Assembly (NCBI GenBank): GCA_024224995.1
Contig: JAAENB010000627.1
Coordinates: 1-55,961 of the forward strand
Reading direction: 5' to 3'
Length of the DNA: 55,961 nt
Source: a bacterium
Lineage (GTDB): Bacteria > Spirochaetota > UBA4802 > UBA5550
Within the stretch, counting starts at the first letter, position 1, and each line of letters opens with the position of its first letter. The notes below the pieces were generated by a model that saw nothing but the letters and a program-made list of their open reading frames with translations, ran no database searches and was not told the origin of the DNA. Of the stretch, positions 53,281 to 55,961 are shown piece after piece. A program made the translations under genes and the position numbers.

Positions 53281-53392
53281 CCCGGATATTTTTTAGTTGA
53301 AAAAGGAGTAGATTTTATGTAATTTAAAAAAAGAGGGCACGATTCCCCTTGTTTTCGGACTATACTATAAGGCATAAGGTGTTTTTCTCAAG

Positions 53393-53923
53393 ATGTCGGA
53401 AAAATCTGCCAAAAGAGTAAAAAGAGATACCTATACTCTTGTCTATAATGAATATTATCCCCTGGTGTTTAATACGGTCTATTCCAGGATTGGGAACAGG
53501 GAGGATGCCAGTGATATTTGCCAGGAGATATTTCTTATATTTTTTGAAAAGTTTGAGGGGATAGATAACTACAGGAAATGGCTCTTTGGAACCATGAGAA
53601 ACATTGTTTTACGGTTCTATGAGCGAAAATCAAGCCCCGAAGTCGATGTTGATAAAATGTTTGATGATATGAGCATGGCCTATGTTAATGGTTTCAGGGA
53701 TGCCAGGATTATCATCACTGATATTATTGAAAATATTGATATAAGTGAAAATGAAAGGGCATTGTTTGATTATATTGCCTTGAATAATTATAGTTATAAT
53801 AATACAGGAAAAATATTGGGACTCTCAAAAAAACAGGTAATTCTCAGGTACGGAAAGATCGCTAAAATGATACTGCTGGCGTTAAAAGAAAAAGGTATAC
53901 ATGATATAGGGGATCTATTATGA
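53393..53923 (+). CDS. ECF-type RNA polymerase sigma factor
   Basis: 176 residues. Region 2 has Y-Y-P-L-V-F-N-T-V-Y-S-R-I-G, E-D-A-S-D-I-C-Q-E-I-F and N-Y-R-K-W-L-F-G-T-M-R-N; region 4 is a helix-turn-helix ending Y-S-Y-N-N-T-G-K-I-L-G-L-S-K-K-Q-V. This is the short two-domain ECF group, directing polymerase to a few promoters. Its stop overlaps the next gene's ATG (ATGA), and that gene encodes a membrane protein that could hold it. The motif upstream of three nearby genes is a candidate target. Confidence 0.85.
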   Translation: MSEKSAKRVKRDTYTLVYNEYYPLVFNTVYSRIGNREDASDICQEIFLIFFEKFEGIDNYRKWLFGTMRNIVLRFYERKSSPEVDVDKMFDDMSMAYVNGFRDARIIITDIIENIDISENERALFDYIALNNYSYNNTGKILGLSKKQVILRYGKIAKMILLALKEKGIHDIGDLL

Positions 53924-54705
53924 ACCGGGATATTGAACAACTAAATAGTATTCTTGAAAAATACGAATTAACCGATCCCATTTCTCCGGAAATGCAGGAA
54001 TTTGCCATAAAATCCGGCCGGGACAATCTAAAAATTATTCTAAAGAAAACCGGCTATTATTCTGCTTTTTTCGGACTCTTTCTTTCATTATTTTATATGA
54101 CTCGATCGTTTGGATTCAAGGCGGCAGTCTTGATTAAAGGAAAAATTATTATAACGGTTGTTCTCGTGAACACTATCGCTGCCGGTGCAGGCGGCGGATA
54201 TTATATTAATAAATACATGCTCTCAAAGGCTCCGGAAAAAGATCCCCTTGAGTCAGTCATTGCGGACCGGGCACATGAGCAGGCAAAAAAAGATGTAGCC
54301 AAAAAAACAGTGAAAATGCAAAGTGTCTCAAAAAAAGAAACACTTAAAGAAGAATATCAATTTGAATATATTATCGGCAATATCAGGATACAAACATTTA
54401 AGGGGAAAGACCCCGCTCTGGCAAAAAAGATTACTGCCAATATTGCCGTAAACTTAAAAAAAATTAAAGGAACAGGCATTACAAAGATACAAAATACGAT
54501 ACAGAATAATGAAAAAAAAGATATCGCTAAAATGGTTATGGGATCAATCAGGACCCTGGGAGGCACCACTTTTATTACCGCTCGCGTGGTAAACGCAAAA
54601 AACGCAAGAGTGGAGTTTGTAGCCTCCCAGCAGATCGATTCCCCAAAAGACCTTGATGAGGCATGCGGCAATATCTCAAAAAAAATCGCTGAAAAAATTC
54701 AATAA
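53920..54705 (+). CDS. Membrane protein, probable anti-sigma factor with CsgG-like periplasmic domain
   Basis: 261 residues. A short cytoplasmic N-terminus (about 50 residues, E-Q-L-N-S-I-L-E-K-Y), hydrophobic segments at about 44-62 and 75-97, then a periplasmic part whose last 90 residues (I-A-K-M-V-M-G-S-I-R, T-A-R-V-V-N-A-K-N-A-R-V-E-F, D-E-A-C-G-N-I) look like the second half of a CsgG/LpoB-like domain. It is coupled to the sigma gene, and its topology fits an anti-sigma factor. No zinc-binding H-x3-C-x2-C motif, so it would be a non-classical one. Confidence 0.6.
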   Translation: MNRDIEQLNSILEKYELTDPISPEMQEFAIKSGRDNLKIILKKTGYYSAFFGLFLSLFYMTRSFGFKAAVLIKGKIIITVVLVNTIAAGAGGGYYINKYMLSKAPEKDPLESVIADRAHEQAKKDVAKKTVKMQSVSKKETLKEEYQFEYIIGNIRIQTFKGKDPALAKKITANIAVNLKKIKGTGITKIQNTIQNNEKKDIAKMVMGSIRTLGGTTFITARVVNAKNARVEFVASQQIDSPKDLDEACGNISKKIAEKIQ

Positions 54706-54730
54706 TATCACGCGTTATGCGAGAAACAAA

Positions 54731-55684
54731 ATGAAACGTCAAAAAGTATTGACCTGTATTATTATACAGCTTTTTATAATAGTGCTTCCTTTTGCCGGTG
54801 AGATACGGGCAAATGAAAAGAGAAAACCCAGGATTGCCGTGCTTGATTTTAAGACGAATAATACCTCCCGCTTGGTTGCTGAGAGTACGCGGGATATCCT
54901 TGAGGTCCATCTTTACAAGACCGGTGCTTTTGATATCCTGGAACGGGCAGAGGTTGATCCTGTCTTTAAGGAAAAAGGGATTACCGACCGGTTTTGCTCC
55001 GACGCCGACTGTGCCGCTAAAATGGGGGAGATCCTTGCTGCCGATAAAATAATTATCGGAAGTATAAATAAAATAAAAAAGTTTACAATAACCCTGAAAT
55101 GTATAGATCTTAAAAAAAACCGGATTGAATTCGCCGATTATGAAACAGGTCTTTCAGAAGATGAGATAGTTAACACCGTCAAAAAATTCGTACAAAGAAT
55201 CGCGGCAGGTATTGAAAAGCCTGAGGACAAGAATAATGAAACGGTGCCGGTACTCTATTCAACGACCGGTTATTATGTCAGGGGAATTGTCCCGGGCTGG
55301 GCTCAAATATATGCCGGGAAAAATGGAAAAGGTTATTTGTTTATAGGTGTTTTTACTGTTTCAAGCATTTTTGCCGGGTTTTCCATTTATGATTTTTATG
55401 ATAAAAGAGATGAATATGACAGTCTCTCTCAGGGGGATGAATCCCTGTTTCGAGAGAAATACGAGGCAAGCGACAGGGCTTTAACCAGGATGTATATCGC
55501 TGTGAGCGTATGGGCTGCGGTTTATATTGCAAACTGGATTGATGTAATTTTTTTCTCAAAACCTTCTTCCGGGAAGGGCGGACTTTTTAGTTATGGTAAT
55601 AATTATTTTAGCGTCAATATATATAATTCTTCTATAGCAGCGCGGGAATTGCAATTAACGGCATTTTTAGGAATAAAATTCTAA
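54731..55684 (+). CDS. CsgG/LpoB-like domain protein with C-terminal membrane segments
   Basis: 317 residues from ATG 54731, which begins a signal peptide (I-I-I-Q-L-F-I-I-V-L-P-F-A-G-E); the frame is open from 54653. The N-terminal domain has R-I-A-V-L-D-F, D-I-L-E-R-A-E-V, C-S-D-A-D-C (a cysteine pair as in the 21077 and 22248 genes) and A-D-K-I-I-I-G-S-I. The C-terminal part has G-I-V-P-G-W-A-Q-I-Y-A-G-K, a membrane segment, a charged loop and another segment. That combination is known from spirochaete proteins. It lies 25 bp behind the anti-sigma-like gene. Confidence 0.75.
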   Translation: MKRQKVLTCIIIQLFIIVLPFAGEIRANEKRKPRIAVLDFKTNNTSRLVAESTRDILEVHLYKTGAFDILERAEVDPVFKEKGITDRFCSDADCAAKMGEILAADKIIIGSINKIKKFTITLKCIDLKKNRIEFADYETGLSEDEIVNTVKKFVQRIAAGIEKPEDKNNETVPVLYSTTGYYVRGIVPGWAQIYAGKNGKGYLFIGVFTVSSIFAGFSIYDFYDKRDEYDSLSQGDESLFREKYEASDRALTRMYIAVSVWAAVYIANWIDVIFFSKPSSGKGGLFSYGNNYFSVNIYNSSIAARELQLTAFLGIKF

Positions 55685-55691
55685 AAAGGCA

Positions 55692-55733
55692 TTTTTTTTT
55701 GTGACGATCCGGGATTAAAAAACGCTTATATAT
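55692..55733 (+). promoter_or_regulatory. Shared upstream motif, copy C
   Basis: A T-run, GTGACGATCC (55701-55710), a spacer, then AACGCTTATA (55721-55730). It lies 79 bp before the ATG at 55780, the same distance as copy B to its gene. It follows the CsgG-like gene directly. Confidence 0.6.
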
Positions 55734-55779
55734 ATTGATGCCATTTCCAGTGAAACAATCTTAAAACGAGGTTTTTATT

Positions 55780-55961
55780 ATGAAAAAAGCAACCGTGAAA
55801 AGAACGGTTTTTTATAGCCGTTTGTCCAATACTGTTAATAATTTTTCCGTTCTCTTTATACTTGCCGGTATATTCTTGTTATTTATCTCAATGTCTTCAT
55901 GCGGATATGAAAGGGATAACGCGCGTGACCCTTTTAATTTTTCAGCGAATGATGACGACCC
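55780..55961 (+). CDS. Lipoprotein, cut by the window end
   Basis: About 60 residues are visible. It starts with lysines, has a hydrophobic core and the lipobox S-M-S-S-C-G (cysteine near residue 41), then D-P-F-N-F-S-A-N-D-D-D. No stop before the window ends. ATG 55780 is placed after ACGAGG. The first 20 residues precede the hydrophobic part, long for a signal peptide; a later start is possible. Function unknown. Controlled by the shared motif copy C. Confidence 0.65.
   Translation, partial: MKKATVKRTVFYSRLSNTVNNFSVLFILAGIFLLFISMSSCGYERDNARDPFNFSANDDD

Overview
The window looks like a piece of a diderm (Gram-negative-type) bacterial chromosome of moderate to low GC. Many products carry lipoprotein signal peptides or signal peptides followed by outer-membrane beta-barrels. 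A chemoreceptor has a polytopic membrane N-terminus, several proteins carry a CsgG/LpoB-like domain (one ending in a P-G-W-x-Q-I-Y membrane segment), and mcsA-mcsB-clpC occurs without ctsR. I infer a free-living spirochaete or close relative. This is tentative, because there is no rRNA or other decisive marker. No tRNA, rRNA or CRISPR array was seen.

Layout. 1-626: intergenic repeat modules and no convincing gene. 627-2630: two outer-membrane barrels. 2752-4999: a Septu-like defence pair (AAA ATPase plus HNH nuclease), then a CBS-domain protein. 5682-10066 (minus strand): a radical SAM/SPASM enzyme with a membrane partner, large palindromic repeats with a shared loop, a CHASE8-like lipoprotein and a chemoreceptor. 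10236-17361: an antitoxin-like protein, a ferredoxin-type protein, a second ATPase that has lost its Walker A lysine plus a small partner, a hydrolase, a HAMP-type membrane protein, a PHP-domain lipoprotein and a truncated AAA-ATPase-like protein. 17406-25978: mostly secreted proteins, including a CBM9-like lipoprotein, a HicB-like protein, two CsgG/LpoB-barrel fusions, a beta-helix lipoprotein and a seven-repeat propeller lipoprotein. 26188-31034 (minus strand): a housekeeping operon sir2, mutL, coaC, coaB and a MEMO-family gene. 31212-33796: small regulatory-type genes and a methyltransferase/ATP-grasp pair. 34218-38323: mcsA-mcsB-clpC, the arginine-phosphorylation and unfoldase operon, behind a long structured leader. 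38397-39607: an IS630-family transposase in two frames.

39909-53280 is an AT-rich accessory block. It is bounded by two paralogous seven-repeat lipoproteins with matching terminators and encloses an operon of GNAT, GH3 acyl-adenylating enzyme, GNAT, MMPL/RND transporter, DUF1302-like barrel and lipoprotein, facing a LolA-like carrier. I read this as a route that makes and exports an acyl-amino-acid-type lipid. 53393-55684: an ECF sigma factor, a membrane protein with a periplasmic CsgG-like domain (possible anti-sigma) and another CsgG/LpoB-like protein, then a truncated lipoprotein gene. A shared upstream motif (GTGACGAT then AACGCTTAT) precedes the GH3 operon, the second propeller lipoprotein and the last gene, suggesting one control circuit.
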